A stretch of DNA of 34,204 bases from Sulfurimonas sp. (GCA_027082875.1 JALWTK010000200.1:1-34204); one strand, 5' to 3'. Positions 1 to 9,240 are shown, numbered from the stretch's first letter. Notes: generated from the sequence alone by a model not told the origin. Translations and numbers: made by a program.

Positions 1-274
1 CTTCCCCTTTTACGAAAAATAAATCCATACCCATTTCATCAGGAATAACTAAGATATCACTAAAAAGTATTGCAGCATCTACTCCAACAATATCAACAGG
101 TTGGAGTGTTACTTCACATGCCTTTTTAGGGTCGTGACATAGGTTTAAAAAGTTTCCAGCCTCAGCACGCACTGCCATATACTCTGGAAGATAACGTCCC
201 GCTTGTCTCATCATCCATACTGGTGTATATGGAGTCTCTTTACCTAAACATGCATCTACAAATATTTTACTCAT
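1..274 (-). CDS. hemE: uroporphyrinogen decarboxylase, N-terminal part (runs off the window)
   Basis: The first 91 residues are visible and the gene continues beyond position 1. They contain the family signature [15 protein letters not shown] at about residues 18-32, whose Arg residues bind the substrate carboxylates, followed by a [15 protein letters not shown] stretch that holds the conserved active-site Asp. HemE decarboxylates the four acetate side chains of uroporphyrinogen III to give coproporphyrinogen III in the cytoplasmic haem pathway. The ATG at 274 is preceded by AAGGGAAA, a good ribosome binding site. The gene follows the YqhA-family gene by 38 bp on the same strand, so it may be read from the asd transcript. 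Identification is certain; only the 3' part is missing. Confidence 0.95.
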   Translation of the reverse strand, partial: MSKIFVDACLGKETPYTPVWMMRQAGRYLPEYMAVRAEAGNFLNLCHDPKKACEVTLQPVDIVGVDAAILFSDILVIPDEMGMDLFFVKGE

Positions 275-312
275 TTTATTTCCCTTAATAATTTTTTATA
301 TTGTTTCTTAGT

Positions 313-825
313 TTAATGTTTTCCGACTTTACCAAGAAAATATAAACCAACAGCTACAGCCGTGATTGAAAGTGCAAAATAGAGCATATCTAAGGCTCCA
401 TGATATTCTGTATGTCCCACTTTTTGAAAAAATCCAACAACTAAAACCATTACAATTACTTTACTAATCTTATCTTTAAGCTGATCAAGTGAATGAATAG
501 CAAGAATCTTATTATCTTCGCCATCTTCCTCTTTTGCTGCATCTATATCTGAAATAAAAAGTTCATAGAGTCCAAATGCAAAAAGAAGCATAACTACACC
601 TATAAGATATAAGTCAACAGCACCAATAATACCGCCCACTACATCTTCATGAAAAGTTTTTGGATGTCCATGATGTAAGTAAGTATTTATAACAAATTTT
701 GCTGTCTCGTAGACATCAACGGAAGCAACAATAAAAAGAACAACGGCACCAATTATTCCAAAAATAACAGCAAGTATAATCATAAAACGAGAAGACCAAA
801 GTCCTCCTTCAAAAATTCTTTCCAT
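313..825 (-). CDS. YqhA/UPF0114 family inner-membrane protein
   Basis: This 170-residue protein opens with MERIFEGGLWSSRFMIIL, the typical start of the YqhA (UPF0114) family. It has about four hydrophobic segments, roughly residues 15-35, 65-90, 120-135 and 145-165. The family is widespread in proteobacteria and its function is not known. The frame also has an upstream ATG at 858, but that would add an Arg-rich N terminus inside asd that the family does not have. The ATG at 825 lies two bases after the asd stop codon and fits the family start, so I prefer it. It probably belongs to the asd transcript. The function is unassigned. Confidence 0.85.
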   Translation of the reverse strand: MERIFEGGLWSSRFMIILAVIFGIIGAVVLFIVASVDVYETAKFVINTYLHHGHPKTFHEDVVGGIIGAVDLYLIGVVMLLFAFGLYELFISDIDAAKEEDGEDNKILAIHSLDQLKDKISKVIVMVLVVGFFQKVGHTEYHGALDMLYFALSITAVAVGLYFLGKVGKH

Positions 826-827
826 TA

Positions 828-1868
828 TTATGCTTCTTCTTCTTGAAACTCTATCCATTTTTGAGCAATACGAACAGCATTTGTAGCAGCACCAACACGT
901 AGGTTGTCAGCAACTATGAAAAGATGTAACATGTTTTTAGCATATACATCATTTCTTATACGCCCTACAAAAGTTTCATTTTTATCTACACAAGTTGCCG
1001 GCATAGGATAGAGTGCTTCATCCGGATTATCAAGGATAACAAGATTTGGTGCACGAGATAAAATCTCTCTTGATTCATCGGCATTTACCTCAGAGTCAAA
1101 AGTAAGTGTAAGTGCTTCTGCATGACCACGAAGAGTAGGTACACGAACACAAGTGGCACTAAGTGCTACATCTTTATTAAGGATTTTAACAGTTTCATTG
1201 ACCATTTTCATCTCCTCTTTTGTGTAGCCGTTATCAGTAAAAACATCAATCTGAGGAATAACATTAAGAGCGATTTGCTGGTTAAAAGCTTTGTGCTCTG
1301 CATCACTTAAAGTAAAGGCAAAGAAAGCTTGCATCTGGTTTACTAACTCTTCCATTGCAGTTTTACCAGCTCCACTTGTTGCTTGGTAAGTTGAGACATC
1401 AACACGAGTTAAGTCATAAGCCTCATCGAGGGGCTTAAGTGTTTGAACCATCTGTATAGTTGAACAGTTAGGATTTGCAATGATTCCAGTCTGTCTCCAT
1501 TTTTTAATGTCCTGTGGATTTACTTCAGGTACTACTAAAGGAGTGTTCTCATCCATTCTAAAGTGAGAAGTATTGTCAATGACTACTGCTCCAGCTTTGA
1601 CAGCAGAAGGTGCGAACTCAGCACTTACACTTCCACCAGCAGAAAAAAGTGCTATGTCCACTTTATAATCAGCAAATACATCATGTGTTAACTCTATAAT
1701 AGGAAGTTCTTCCCCATTGTACTCTACACTTTTTCCTACACTTCTTGAACTTGCAAGAGGGATAAGTTTATCTAGTGGAAAATCTATCTCTGCTAAGACT
1801 GTTAAAATCTCTTCACCAACGGCACCATTTGCACCTACTACTGCTACATTATATGTTTTGTTGCTCAT
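828..1868 (-). CDS. asd: aspartate-semialdehyde dehydrogenase
   Basis: The 346-residue protein matches the usual length of bacterial Asd. It has the N-terminal NADP-binding loop VGANGAVG (about 10-17), the SAGGS segment (76-80), and the catalytic cysteine in NPNCST (Cys135). Near residue 240-250 it has the RVPTLRGH segment that carries substrate-binding Arg and His residues. The enzyme reduces aspartyl phosphate to aspartate semialdehyde, the branch point to lysine, diaminopimelate, threonine and methionine. The neighbour upstream is flgR, 30 bp away, the same adjacency as in Campylobacter jejuni (Cj1023c-Cj1024c). Nothing looks damaged. Confidence 0.96.
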   Translation of the reverse strand: MSNKTYNVAVVGANGAVGEEILTVLAEIDFPLDKLIPLASSRSVGKSVEYNGEELPIIELTHDVFADYKVDIALFSAGGSVSAEFAPSAVKAGAVVIDNTSHFRMDENTPLVVPEVNPQDIKKWRQTGIIANPNCSTIQMVQTLKPLDEAYDLTRVDVSTYQATSGAGKTAMEELVNQMQAFFAFTLSDAEHKAFNQQIALNVIPQIDVFTDNGYTKEEMKMVNETVKILNKDVALSATCVRVPTLRGHAEALTLTFDSEVNADESREILSRAPNLVILDNPDEALYPMPATCVDKNETFVGRIRNDVYAKNMLHLFIVADNLRVGAATNAVRIAQKWIEFQEEEA

Positions 1869-1898
1869 ATTTATAATCTCCTATAATTTTTAATTTTA

Positions 1899-3041
1899 CT
1901 ATTTTCGTACATCAAGAAATAGTTCATCTTTTTGAATCTCTTGCGTTTCACTCAGTATAACAGAACGCTCTACAACTGAGATAAGCTCACGGATATTTCC
2001 TGGCCAGTTGTAGTCTAGGAGCTCGCTTTTTGCCTCTGTAGAAAATATTTTACTTTCAAAACCATACTTTTCACAGTTACTTTTACATGTTGCCTCAGCA
2101 ATCTCTAATATCTCATCTTTTCGCTCACAAAGTGGAGGAATATGAAGAGGAATTGTATTTAAACGGTAGTAAAGATCCTCTCTAAACTCACCGTTTTGTA
2201 TTTTCTCATTTAGGTTTGCATTTGTTGCTGAGACTACTCGAATATCTATTTTAATGCTTTTAGAAGAACCTAAACGGCGTACCTCTTTTTCTTGAAGTGC
2301 ACGCAGCAATTTGGCTTGAACACCATAAGGCATCTCACCTATCTCATCTAAAAAGAGTGTACCTCCATTTGCTAACTCAAACTGTCCTGCTTTTGCTTCA
2401 CTTGCATCAGTAAATGCACCTTTTTCAAATCCAAATAACTCACTTTCTATAAGGTTGTCAGGGATCGCTGCCATATTTAGAGCAATAAAAGGTTTTTTAA
2501 TGCGGGGAGAGTTTTTGTGTATGTAAGAAGCAAAGACCTCTTTTCCAACACCACTTTGTCCAAGTAGTAAAATACTTGCATCTGTTTTAGATGCTTTATC
2601 AGCGATGTTTAGTATTTTAGTAAGAGCATCACTTTTTCCAAGGAAACCACTGTTGATATTTTTTTTACTCTTTGGTGCACACTTCTGTACTTTTTGGATC
2701 TTATCTTCGCGTTTAATGGCACCGATGAGATCATCTATCTCAAATGGCTTGAGTAAAAAATCTTTTACTCCAAGATGAATCGATTCAATAGCTCTTGTGA
2801 GTGTTGCATTTCCAGTCATGATAATAACTTCAAAACGTCCATTAAGCTCTTTTACAAATTCAATACCATCCATTTTAGGCATATTTATATCTGTAATAAC
2901 AAGATCAAAACTATCATCAAGTTTTTTAAGAGCATCTACTGCATTTTTGTAGGTGATGACTTCAAACTCTTTATAGTCCACCATAGCAAGTTCAAGAGAC
3001 TTACGCATATTAATATCATCTTCAACTATTGCAATTTTCAC
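1899..3041 (-). CDS. flgR: sigma-54 flagellar response regulator FlgR, without DNA-binding domain
   Basis: The receiver domain spans residues 1-115, with the acidic pair at 8-9, the phosphoacceptor Asp51 in [11 protein letters not shown] and Lys98 in LLKPF. The sigma-54 AAA+ domain follows, with Walker A GQSGVGKE (161-168), the sigma-54 contact loop GAFTDA (208-213), Walker B TLFLDE (about 228-233) and WPGNIREL near residue 345. The protein ends about 25 residues later, so the C-terminal Fis-type helix-turn-helix of NtrC proteins is missing. That is the known architecture of H. pylori FlgR (381 residues), which activates sigma-54 middle flagellar genes after phosphorylation by FlgS, without binding enhancer DNA. 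Its position beside flgPQ supports the flagellar role. flgS is not in this window. Confidence 0.9.
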   Translation of the reverse strand: MKIAIVEDDINMRKSLELAMVDYKEFEVITYKNAVDALKKLDDSFDLVITDINMPKMDGIEFVKELNGRFEVIIMTGNATLTRAIESIHLGVKDFLLKPFEIDDLIGAIKREDKIQKVQKCAPKSKKNINSGFLGKSDALTKILNIADKASKTDASILLLGQSGVGKEVFASYIHKNSPRIKKPFIALNMAAIPDNLIESELFGFEKGAFTDASEAKAGQFELANGGTLFLDEIGEMPYGVQAKLLRALQEKEVRRLGSSKSIKIDIRVVSATNANLNEKIQNGEFREDLYYRLNTIPLHIPPLCERKDEILEIAEATCKSNCEKYGFESKIFSTEAKSELLDYNWPGNIRELISVVERSVILSETQEIQKDELFLDVRK

Positions 3042-3060
3042 TAAGTCTCCTATTTGAGGG

Positions 3061-3450
3061 CTATTTTAAAGGTGAAATTTTAACAAAAGTATCATTAAAA
3101 TCGACTTTGAAGCAGGTTGTTTTTAGAGTAAGAAGTGTTGTTGAGCTATTAATATAATTTCTTGTACTCTCTGTGTGGTGTACACTGAGCCCAAGTTTAT
3201 GAATATACTCAATAAATCTTTCGTTATTTGTATTGAGAATCTTGTGTAAGTTTTTATCATCTCTAGTTTCAAAAATAATTGGATTATAGGGTGTACCTTG
3301 ACATTTTTGCATTGATTTGGCGATTTGTAGGGATTCATTGTAGAGGGTAGCATCTTTTATAAGGTAGCGGTAAGATATGAGGTATTCACTTGCATGAAGA
3401 GCAAGTGAAAAAAGAAGGAAAAAGAGTGTTACTGAAACTGAGCGTGAGAT
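3061..3450 (-). CDS. flgQ: FlgQ-like exported flagellar motility protein with a non-standard start
   Basis: The frame gives about 129 residues: a short basic start, the hydrophobic stretch VTLFFLLFSLALHA, then a likely signal-peptidase site before SEYLISYRYLIKDATLY. The mature part has two Cys (in KCQG and TTCFKVDF) and no domain that I recognise. Position between flgP and flgR matches C. jejuni flgQ (Cj1025c), which with FlgP is needed for motility. There is no ATG, GTG or TTG between the in-frame stop at 3472-3474 and the ATG at 3312, which would delete the signal peptide. An ATC at 3448-3450 lies 8 bases after a GGAG, so I take it as the likely start, overlapping flgP by 22 bases. The flgQ identity rests mainly on synteny and export. 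Confidence 0.65.
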   Translation of the reverse strand: MSRSVSVTLFFLLFSLALHASEYLISYRYLIKDATLYNESLQIAKSMQKCQGTPYNPIIFETRDDKNLHKILNTNNERFIEYIHKLGLSVHHTESTRNYINSSTTLLTLKTTCFKVDFNDTFVKISPLK

Positions 3451-3986
3451 ATTTTTATCTCCATCTCTACTTCACAAAGTCCCTCTTTAAAAGTTGTTTC
3501 AACAATGTTGGCATTTCTTACCATAGCCTGTACGGAAGTTCTTACAGTTGAGCGTTTAACCATCATGTTTTTAATGAGATCTTGCCCATCAACACGAACA
3601 CCTTTTACTTTTTCAGCGATAAGTCTATATGCATCAGCTACAGCAGCACGCTTAGCAAGTGCATAAGCTTGTGCTGGTGAAGATGTATTCATCGGGGCAA
3701 CTCCTTGACCAACTACACTGATAAGTAGGTCTTCATTGACTGAAAGAACTGGATCTTGCTCCTGTTGCATAGTTTCTTCTTTTGCTTGCATATTCTCATT
3801 TGTTGCAGATACTGGACAGTTTACATTTACTGTAGTATTAGTAGAAGGTGTTGTTGTTATTGTTGGTACTTCTTGCACTTGTGTTTGCTCTGGTACTGCT
3901 TCTACAGAGGAAACTACTATTGGTTGGGGTGTAGCAAAAAGTGATGTAACACTAAGAAGTGCTACTAATACTAATGACTTTTTCAT
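3429..3986 (-). CDS. flgP: FlgP-like LPP20-family flagellar protein
   Basis: The 185-residue protein starts with a signal peptide (MKKSLVLVALLSVTSLFA, residues 1-18). A Gln/Thr/Val-rich linker runs to about residue 75, then a compact LPP20-type domain with AYALAKRAAVADAYRLIAEKVKGVRVDG near 105-135. In C. jejuni, FlgP (Cj1026c) is an outer-membrane lipoprotein that forms the large basal disk around the flagellar motor. The same gene order here supports the assignment. Unlike that lipoprotein, no Cys follows the hydrophobic core, so there is no lipobox and the protein should be a soluble periplasmic form or use another anchor. The ribosome binding site AAGGATATGTA precedes the ATG at 3986. A close -10 sequence suggests its own promoter. 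Confidence 0.8.
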   Translation of the reverse strand: MKKSLVLVALLSVTSLFATPQPIVVSSVEAVPEQTQVQEVPTITTTPSTNTTVNVNCPVSATNENMQAKEETMQQEQDPVLSVNEDLLISVVGQGVAPMNTSSPAQAYALAKRAAVADAYRLIAEKVKGVRVDGQDLIKNMMVKRSTVRTSVQAMVRNANIVETTFKEGLCEVEMEIKISHAQFQ

Positions 3987-4002
3987 TACATATCCTTAAG
4001 GC

Positions 4003-4018
4003 GGAGTACAAGTACTCC
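4003..4018. repeat. perfect palindrome in the flgP leader
   Basis: GGAGTAC-AA-GTACTCC is a perfect 7+7 inverted repeat with a 2-base centre. It falls between the gyrA stop and the flgP start, at the expected transcription start of the flgP promoter. It could be an operator or a 5' hairpin. No T-tract follows on the minus strand, so it is not a standard gyrA terminator; on the plus strand a T-rich stretch follows, but no gene there needs it. Confidence 0.5.
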
Positions 4019-4019
4019 T

Positions 4020-4025
4020 ATTATA
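4020..4025 (-). promoter_or_regulatory. probable -10 element of flgP
   Basis: On the minus strand the sequence reads TATAAT in an A/T-rich stretch, about 34 bases before the flgP ATG, with a good ribosome binding site between them. A consensus -10 with weak -35 is usual for Campylobacterota sigma-70 promoters. No sigma-54 pattern (GG-N10-GC) was found here. Confidence 0.45.
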
Positions 4026-4045
4026 TTAGTTTTCTTTAGCAAAAA

Positions 4046-6526
4046 CTATTCCAAGATAAGTCTGTCTTGAAGCTCTTCGCCTTCATCTTCATCTTTTTCC
4101 TCTTTTGGACAGCGAGAGATACTTGCTACATCATCACCTTTAACTATATACACACCAGAAGTATTTCGGCTTGATTTTGAGATGGTCTGCATATCTACAC
4201 GAATCATTTTACCTGATTTTGTCAGTGCCATCATATCCATCTCTTCATCAACCATAAGACAACCTATGATATTTTTACCAGTTTTAGCAGTCATCTTCAT
4301 TGCGATAACACCAGAACCACCACGGTTAGTAAGTCTGTATTCACCAGCATCAGTACGTTTACCAATACCTTTTTCAGCAATCATAAGAATCTCTTGCTCA
4401 TCATTCGCAATGATGTTCGCATCAACTACTTCATCACCCTCATGTTTAAACTTAATACCACGAACACCACGAGTTGAACGACCCTGTTCTCGAGTTTTTT
4501 CTATCTCAAACTTAATACATTGAGCAAATTTTGTTACGATAAAGAGATAGCGAATATCTTGATTAGCAATTTTTGCTGTGATAAGTGCATCATCATCATC
4601 AAGAACAATAGCACGAACACCATTACTTCTAATGTTTGAAAATTCACTTAGGTTTGTACGTTTTACAACACCATTTTGAGTGAAGAAGACAAGACCTTTA
4701 TCTTCACTAAAGTCAGTTGTAGGAATGATAGAACGGATTTTTTCATCTGCTACAAGGTTGATGAGATTTACAACAGCTTTTCCTTTAGCTATACGGCTTC
4801 CCTCAGGAATACGATACACTTTTAACCAGTGAAGTTGACCACGATCAGTTACAAAGAGTAGGGTGTCATGTGTGTTACATGTAAAAAAGTTCTCTATAAA
4901 GTCATCTTCATAAGTAGTAACAGCAGTTTTACCTTTACCACCGCGTTTTTGCTTTTCATAAGCTGCAAGTGGCACACGCTTAATGTAGCCACGATGAGTA
5001 ATTGTAACAACCATAGGCTCATTTGGAATAAGATCTTCGATGTCTATGTCATCATAGTCATCTTCGATATCAGTACGACGCCCTTCAGTGTAAGTTGCAG
5101 CTACTTCATCAAACTCTTGGGCAATGATACCTTTGAGTACCTCTTCGCTTTTGAGGATAGACTCTAAGTAGTTGATGAGTTTCATAAGTTCTGCTAACTC
5201 ATTTTCTATCTTCTCAATCTCAAGACCAGTTAAACGCCCAAGTCTCATAGCAACGATACTTGATGCTTGAATTTCTGAGAAGTTGAACTCTGTTACGAGA
5301 TTTTCTTTCGCTTCTTCTTCATTAGTAGAAGCACGGATAACACGAATAACTTCATCGATGATATCGATAGCCTTTTTTAGACCTTCTAAGATGTGTGCAC
5401 GTGCTTTTGCTTTTTCAAGATCAAAAATAGTACGACGAATGATTACAGTTTTACGGTGATTGATAAACTGTTTAAGAATCTCTATAATTCCAAAGATACG
5501 AGGTTCTTGGTTCAATATAGATAGCATGATGATACCAAAAGTAGTCTGCATGCTTGTTTGTTTAAAAAGATTGTTAAGTACTATTTCACTCATCGCATCG
5601 CGTTTAAGTTCGATAACTACACGCATACCGTCACGGTCAGACTCATCACGAATAAGTGAAACACCATCTATCATTTTGTCTTTTACAAGGTTTGCAATGT
5701 TTTCAATAAGGCGAGACTTGTTAACTTGGTAAGGTAACTCATCAATAACAATAATCTCTTTTTTCGCCTGTTGCTCAATATGTGTCTTGGCACGTACTTT
5801 AATACGTCCACGACCTGTGTCATAAGCCTCTGTGATACCTTTTTTACCAAAAATGATACCACCAGTTGGAAAGTCAGGTGCTTTGATGTGCTCCATAATC
5901 TCAGGGAGTGTAATAGCTGGATTGTCAAGAAGTGCTTTAAGACCGTTAATAATCTCCGTAGGGTTATGCGGAGGAATATTTGTAGCCATACCAACTGCGA
6001 TTCCTGAAGAACCATTTATAAGAAGGTTTGGAACGCGAGTAGGCATAACATCGGGCTCTTTTGTAGTACCATCGTAGTTGTCTATCATGTTGACAGTGTT
6101 TTTATCGAGATCTTTGAGAAGCTCTCCTGCATACTTTGTCATACGAGCTTCCGTATATCTCATCGCAGCTGCAGAGTCGCCATCAACAGAACCGAAGTTC
6201 CCTTGACCATCTACAAGTTCCATACGCATAGAGAAGTCTTGCGCCATACGAACAAGTGCATCATATACTGCAGTATCACCGTGTGGGTGGTACTGACCGA
6301 TCACATCACCAACGATACGTGCTGATTTTTTGTACTTTGCTCCGTGAGAGAGGTTGAGTTTGTCCATTGCATATAGTATACGTCTATGCACTGGTTTTAA
6401 ACCATCTCTAACATCTGGTAAAGCACGTCCTACGATAACACTCATGGAGTAGTCAAGGTAAGAGTTCTGGAGAGTCTTTTCTATATTTATCTGTTCTATA
6501 TCGTCGTTTGTTAGCAAGTCAGCCAT
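4046..6526 (-). CDS. gyrA: DNA gyrase subunit A
   Basis: The 826-residue protein has the GyrA winged-helix core with the catalytic tyrosine Tyr124 in AMRYTEARM. The C-terminal beta-pinwheel domain carries a GyrA-box, QKRGGKGK, near residues 523-530. That box separates GyrA from ParC and is needed for wrapping DNA and introducing negative supercoils. The quinolone-resistance region reads [11 protein letters not shown], with Thr85 and Asp89 at the E. coli Ser83 and Asp87 positions; Thr is the wild-type residue in Campylobacter. The C terminus is acidic ([11 protein letters not shown]), as in many gyrases. The ribosome binding site is AGGG seven bases before the ATG. GyrB is not in the window. 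Confidence 0.98.
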   Translation of the reverse strand: MADLLTNDDIEQINIEKTLQNSYLDYSMSVIVGRALPDVRDGLKPVHRRILYAMDKLNLSHGAKYKKSARIVGDVIGQYHPHGDTAVYDALVRMAQDFSMRMELVDGQGNFGSVDGDSAAAMRYTEARMTKYAGELLKDLDKNTVNMIDNYDGTTKEPDVMPTRVPNLLINGSSGIAVGMATNIPPHNPTEIINGLKALLDNPAITLPEIMEHIKAPDFPTGGIIFGKKGITEAYDTGRGRIKVRAKTHIEQQAKKEIIVIDELPYQVNKSRLIENIANLVKDKMIDGVSLIRDESDRDGMRVVIELKRDAMSEIVLNNLFKQTSMQTTFGIIMLSILNQEPRIFGIIEILKQFINHRKTVIIRRTIFDLEKAKARAHILEGLKKAIDIIDEVIRVIRASTNEEEAKENLVTEFNFSEIQASSIVAMRLGRLTGLEIEKIENELAELMKLINYLESILKSEEVLKGIIAQEFDEVAATYTEGRRTDIEDDYDDIDIEDLIPNEPMVVTITHRGYIKRVPLAAYEKQKRGGKGKTAVTTYEDDFIENFFTCNTHDTLLFVTDRGQLHWLKVYRIPEGSRIAKGKAVVNLINLVADEKIRSIIPTTDFSEDKGLVFFTQNGVVKRTNLSEFSNIRSNGVRAIVLDDDDALITAKIANQDIRYLFIVTKFAQCIKFEIEKTREQGRSTRGVRGIKFKHEGDEVVDANIIANDEQEILMIAEKGIGKRTDAGEYRLTNRGGSGVIAMKMTAKTGKNIIGCLMVDEEMDMMALTKSGKMIRVDMQTISKSSRNTSGVYIVKGDDVASISRCPKEEKDEDEGEELQDRLILE

Positions 6527-6561
6527 TAATACACCCTATGTAATTAAAAATAAATTCATTA

Positions 6562-6567
6562 ATAATA
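6562..6567 (-). promoter_or_regulatory. probable -10 element of gyrA
   Basis: Read on the minus strand the sequence is TATTAT in an A/T-rich tract, about 36 bases upstream of the gyrA ATG. No convincing -35 is visible. Confidence 0.4.
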
Positions 6568-6662
6568 CCTAAAAATTACTTAAGAAAATGTTTAAACTTC
6601 ATAGATTTTGTTGAAAAAATATATTGATTAAATATTAGGCATAACAATGGTCTTACTCTTCT

Positions 6663-6685
6663 TGAATGTATGGCATACTTCAGGC
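6663..6685 (+). promoter_or_regulatory. inverted repeat and weak sigma-54-like site upstream of amtB
   Basis: TGAA-T-GTATG-G-CATAC-TTCA forms a nearly perfect 9-bp inverted repeat with one bulged T. The same stretch contains GG (6672-6673) and GC (6684-6685) with exactly ten bases between, the minimal sigma-54 spacing. The -12 part (AGGC) is far from the TTGC consensus, and the implied start would fall only about 14 bases before the ATG. A repressor or activator operator is at least as likely as a sigma-54 promoter. Confidence 0.3.
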
Positions 6686-6710
6686 GAAATAAAAATTCAA
6701 AAGGATTCAC

Positions 6711-8021
6711 ATGAAGAAATGGTTATTAGCACTTTTATTTGCTTTACCAACACTTGTACTTGCAGATGATGCACCTACATTAGATACGGGAGATACCGCA
6801 TGGATGATGATGTCTACTGCCTTAGTACTTCTTATGACACCAGCTGGTCTAGCACTATTTTACGGTGGTATGACAAGAAGTAAAAATGTATTAAATACAT
6901 ATGCTATGGTTTTTGGAGCATTTGTAGTTGCATTTGTTGTATGGATAGTTGCAGGTTACTCTATCGCGTTTGGAACAGCTGAGTCAGCTGCAGTTCAAAA
7001 TGTAATGGGTGGATTTGGAAATGTACTTCTAAATGGTATTAGCTGGAAAGATTTAAGTGGAACATATCCTACTTATGTATTCGTTGCATTCCAAGGAACT
7101 TTTGCTGCTATTACAGTTGCTATCGCTTCGGGTTCTGTAATCGAGCGTATTAAATTTTCTACTTGGATAGTATTTGTAGCTATTTGGGGACTTGTAGTAT
7201 ATGCTCCAGTTGCTCACATGGTATGGGGTGGAGACGGTGCCTTACTTTTTGATGCAGGCGCACTAGACTTCGCTGGTGGTACTGTTGTACACATGAATGG
7301 TGGTTTAGCTGGTTTAGTACTTGCTATCTTAGTTGGTAAACGTACTGGATACCCAAAAACTGCTATGAAACCTGCAAATGTAATGTTAACTGCATTAGGT
7401 GCAGCTATTCTTTGGTTCGGTTGGTATGGATTTAATGCAGGATCTGCATTTGGTGCTAATGCTGTTGCTGGAGTTGCTCTCCTTACTACGACTATTGCTA
7501 CAGCTGCTGCTGCTATCACATGGATGGTTGCTGAGTGGGTTGTTTACAAAAAACCTACACTTTTAGGAATCGCTACTGGTGCAGTTTCTGGTTTAGTTGC
7601 TATTACTCCTGCTGCTGGTTTTGTTAGTGTTGGTGGTGCTTTTGTTGTTGGTATCGTTGGTACACTATTTGCATTCTGGGGTGTTACAGTACTTAAGAAA
7701 AAACTTGGTTATGATGATTCACTAGATGCTTTTGGTGTTCACTTTTTAGCTGGTCTTTTTGGTGCACTTGCTACTGGTCTTTTAGCTGTAAAAGATGCAG
7801 ACTTACTATGGGACGGACCACTTAAAGAGTCTGGAGATAGAATGGGACAGTTCATGGTTCAAGTTGAATCTGTAGTTGTTGTTGGTCTCTTTACACTTGT
7901 TGGTACTGTTGTTGTTTACTACATCGCTACTGCGTTAACTGGTGGTGCACGTGTTGATGAAGAGCAAGAGTCTATGGGTCTTGACGAATCAGTTCATGGT
8001 GAAAAATACTCTAACTCTTAA
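6711..8021 (+). CDS. amtB: ammonium transporter Amt
   Basis: This 436-residue protein has a cleavable signal peptide (residues 1-18, ending VLA-DD) and eleven expected membrane segments. The pore twin histidines are visible as His194 in VVHMNGG and His344 in GVHFLAG, 150 residues apart as in E. coli AmtB (168 and 318). The structural Asp is Asp186 in DFAGG. The carrier brings ammonium into the cell; the cytoplasmic tail contains EEQESMGLDESVHGEKY. The PII gene follows in the same operon, and its product normally plugs the channel when nitrogen is plentiful. The ribosome binding site AAAGGAT precedes the ATG at 6711. Nothing is missing. Confidence 0.96.
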   Translation: MKKWLLALLFALPTLVLADDAPTLDTGDTAWMMMSTALVLLMTPAGLALFYGGMTRSKNVLNTYAMVFGAFVVAFVVWIVAGYSIAFGTAESAAVQNVMGGFGNVLLNGISWKDLSGTYPTYVFVAFQGTFAAITVAIASGSVIERIKFSTWIVFVAIWGLVVYAPVAHMVWGGDGALLFDAGALDFAGGTVVHMNGGLAGLVLAILVGKRTGYPKTAMKPANVMLTALGAAILWFGWYGFNAGSAFGANAVAGVALLTTTIATAAAAITWMVAEWVVYKKPTLLGIATGAVSGLVAITPAAGFVSVGGAFVVGIVGTLFAFWGVTVLKKKLGYDDSLDAFGVHFLAGLFGALATGLLAVKDADLLWDGPLKESGDRMGQFMVQVESVVVVGLFTLVGTVVVYYIATALTGGARVDEEQESMGLDESVHGEKYSNS

Positions 8022-8031
8022 TTGAGTTAGA
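8010..8031 (+). other. hairpin spanning the amtB stop codon
   Basis: TCTAACTC and GAGTTAGA form a perfect 8-bp stem around a 6-base loop (TTAATT) that includes the amtB stop codon. No run of T follows, so it is not a plain terminator. It might set the amtB to PII mRNA ratio through processing or partial termination; that is an inference from position. Confidence 0.4.
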
Positions 8032-8067
8032 TTATAAATAAAAAATAACTTTTATAAGGATTTATAG

Positions 8068-8406
<339 letters not shown>

Positions 8407-8420
8407 TTTCTGTCACCTCC

Positions 8421-8443
8421 GTATATGCCTCTTTGGCATATAC
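8421..8443 (+). terminator. hairpin terminator after the amtB-PII operon
   Basis: GTATATGCC-TCTTT-GGCATATAC is a perfect 9-bp stem with a 5-base loop, 15 bases after the PII stop codon. The following sequence (AAATTTACTCTTGTTTTT) is only loosely T-rich, so efficiency may be moderate. Confidence 0.55.
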
Positions 8444-8508
8444 AAATTTACTCTTGTTTTTCCTCACTTTTAACACTTCTATAACAAACATTTTGTTACC
8501 ATCTTTTT

Positions 8509-9240
8509 ATGATACGACACTCTAGCTCTTTTTTCATTTCACTTCTATTACATGCACTTATTGTGGCTCTTTTATTTATGGCTTATAGAGAGTATAAAAC
8601 AACTGTAGCAGAGAAAAGTGATGAACGTATGGTCTGTGTGCAACTCTCCTGCATGAGTGAAAAAAGCACTCCTCCTTCAGTAGAAAAACAAGTAAAAAAG
8701 ATTCCACCAAAAAAAATCAAACAGAAAATAAAAAAGATCATAGTAAAGAAAGATAAGGTGATAATTAAGAAGAAAACTGTTCAGCCTAAAACTCTTTCTA
8801 AACCGATACCTATGCCTGTCGTGATACCTGAGGTTGAAGAGGAAGCCTCAGTAGAAAAAGTAGTTACTCCTGCTCCTCAAAAAGAAGCACTACAAAAAAA
8901 TGGAAGGGCAGAACAAAAGAAGCCTGTCAAAACAGAGATAGAAAAAGTAAAGTCACCAGAAGAAGAGTATGTAGAAGAGCACTTAGCAGAGATAGTAGCA
9001 CTCTTGCAAGAAAACCTTTACTACCCTAGACGAGCTAGAAAACGAGGAGTGCAGGGTGAAGTAGTTATCCGTTTCACACTTTCAAAAAATGCAGAAGTCT
9101 CAGGCATAGAAGTGCTCTCTTCAAAGAGTGATATCTTAAGTCGAGGGGCGATAAAAACAATAGAAAACATAGAATACAAACTTCCAAAACCAAAACAGAG
9201 ACTCACTTTTAATGTCCCTATCTCCTACTCACTTAACTAA
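8509..9240 (+). CDS. tonB: TonB-family energy transducer
   Basis: Residues 8-25 form one membrane helix with the SLLLHALIVALLF pattern typical of TonB, including the Ser and His of the SxxxH motif. Residues 50-145 are rich in Lys, Pro and Glu, the periplasm-spanning rod. Residues about 150-243 match the TonB C-terminal domain, with YPRRARKRGVQGEVVIRF followed by a KNAEVSGIEVLSSKS segment. TonB carries proton-motive energy from ExbB/ExbD to outer-membrane receptors for iron complexes and other ligands. No exbB or exbD lies in the window, so the partners must be elsewhere. No consensus ribosome binding site stands out before the ATG. The 3' end overlaps the convergent WYL gene by four bases. 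Confidence 0.88.
   Translation: MIRHSSSFFISLLLHALIVALLFMAYREYKTTVAEKSDERMVCVQLSCMSEKSTPPSVEKQVKKIPPKKIKQKIKKIIVKKDKVIIKKKTVQPKTLSKPIPMPVVIPEVEEEASVEKVVTPAPQKEALQKNGRAEQKKPVKTEIEKVKSPEEEYVEEHLAEIVALLQENLYYPRRARKRGVQGEVVIRFTLSKNAEVSGIEVLSSKSDILSRGAIKTIENIEYKLPKPKQRLTFNVPISYSLN

Noticed and set aside
825-858. Longer N terminus for the YqhA-family protein (ATG at 858)
   Set aside because: It adds eleven residues rich in Arg that lie inside asd and do not occur in the family; the ATG at 825 fits better.
3123-3353. 76-codon minus-strand frame overlapping flgQ
   Set aside because: It lacks the signal peptide and the FlgQ-like conserved ending, and overlaps the better frame.
3736-3999. 87-codon plus-strand frame over flgP
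   Set aside because: It is the antisense of the flgP linker and signal peptide; the Val/Thr/Cys-rich composition reflects the repeated codons on the other strand.
4003-4018. Rho-independent terminator of gyrA
   Set aside because: There is no T-run after the stem on the minus strand, and a -10 element overlaps it.
5683-6015. 110-codon minus-strand frame inside gyrA
   Set aside because: It lies wholly within gyrA in another frame, with low-complexity Leu-rich translation and no ribosome binding site.
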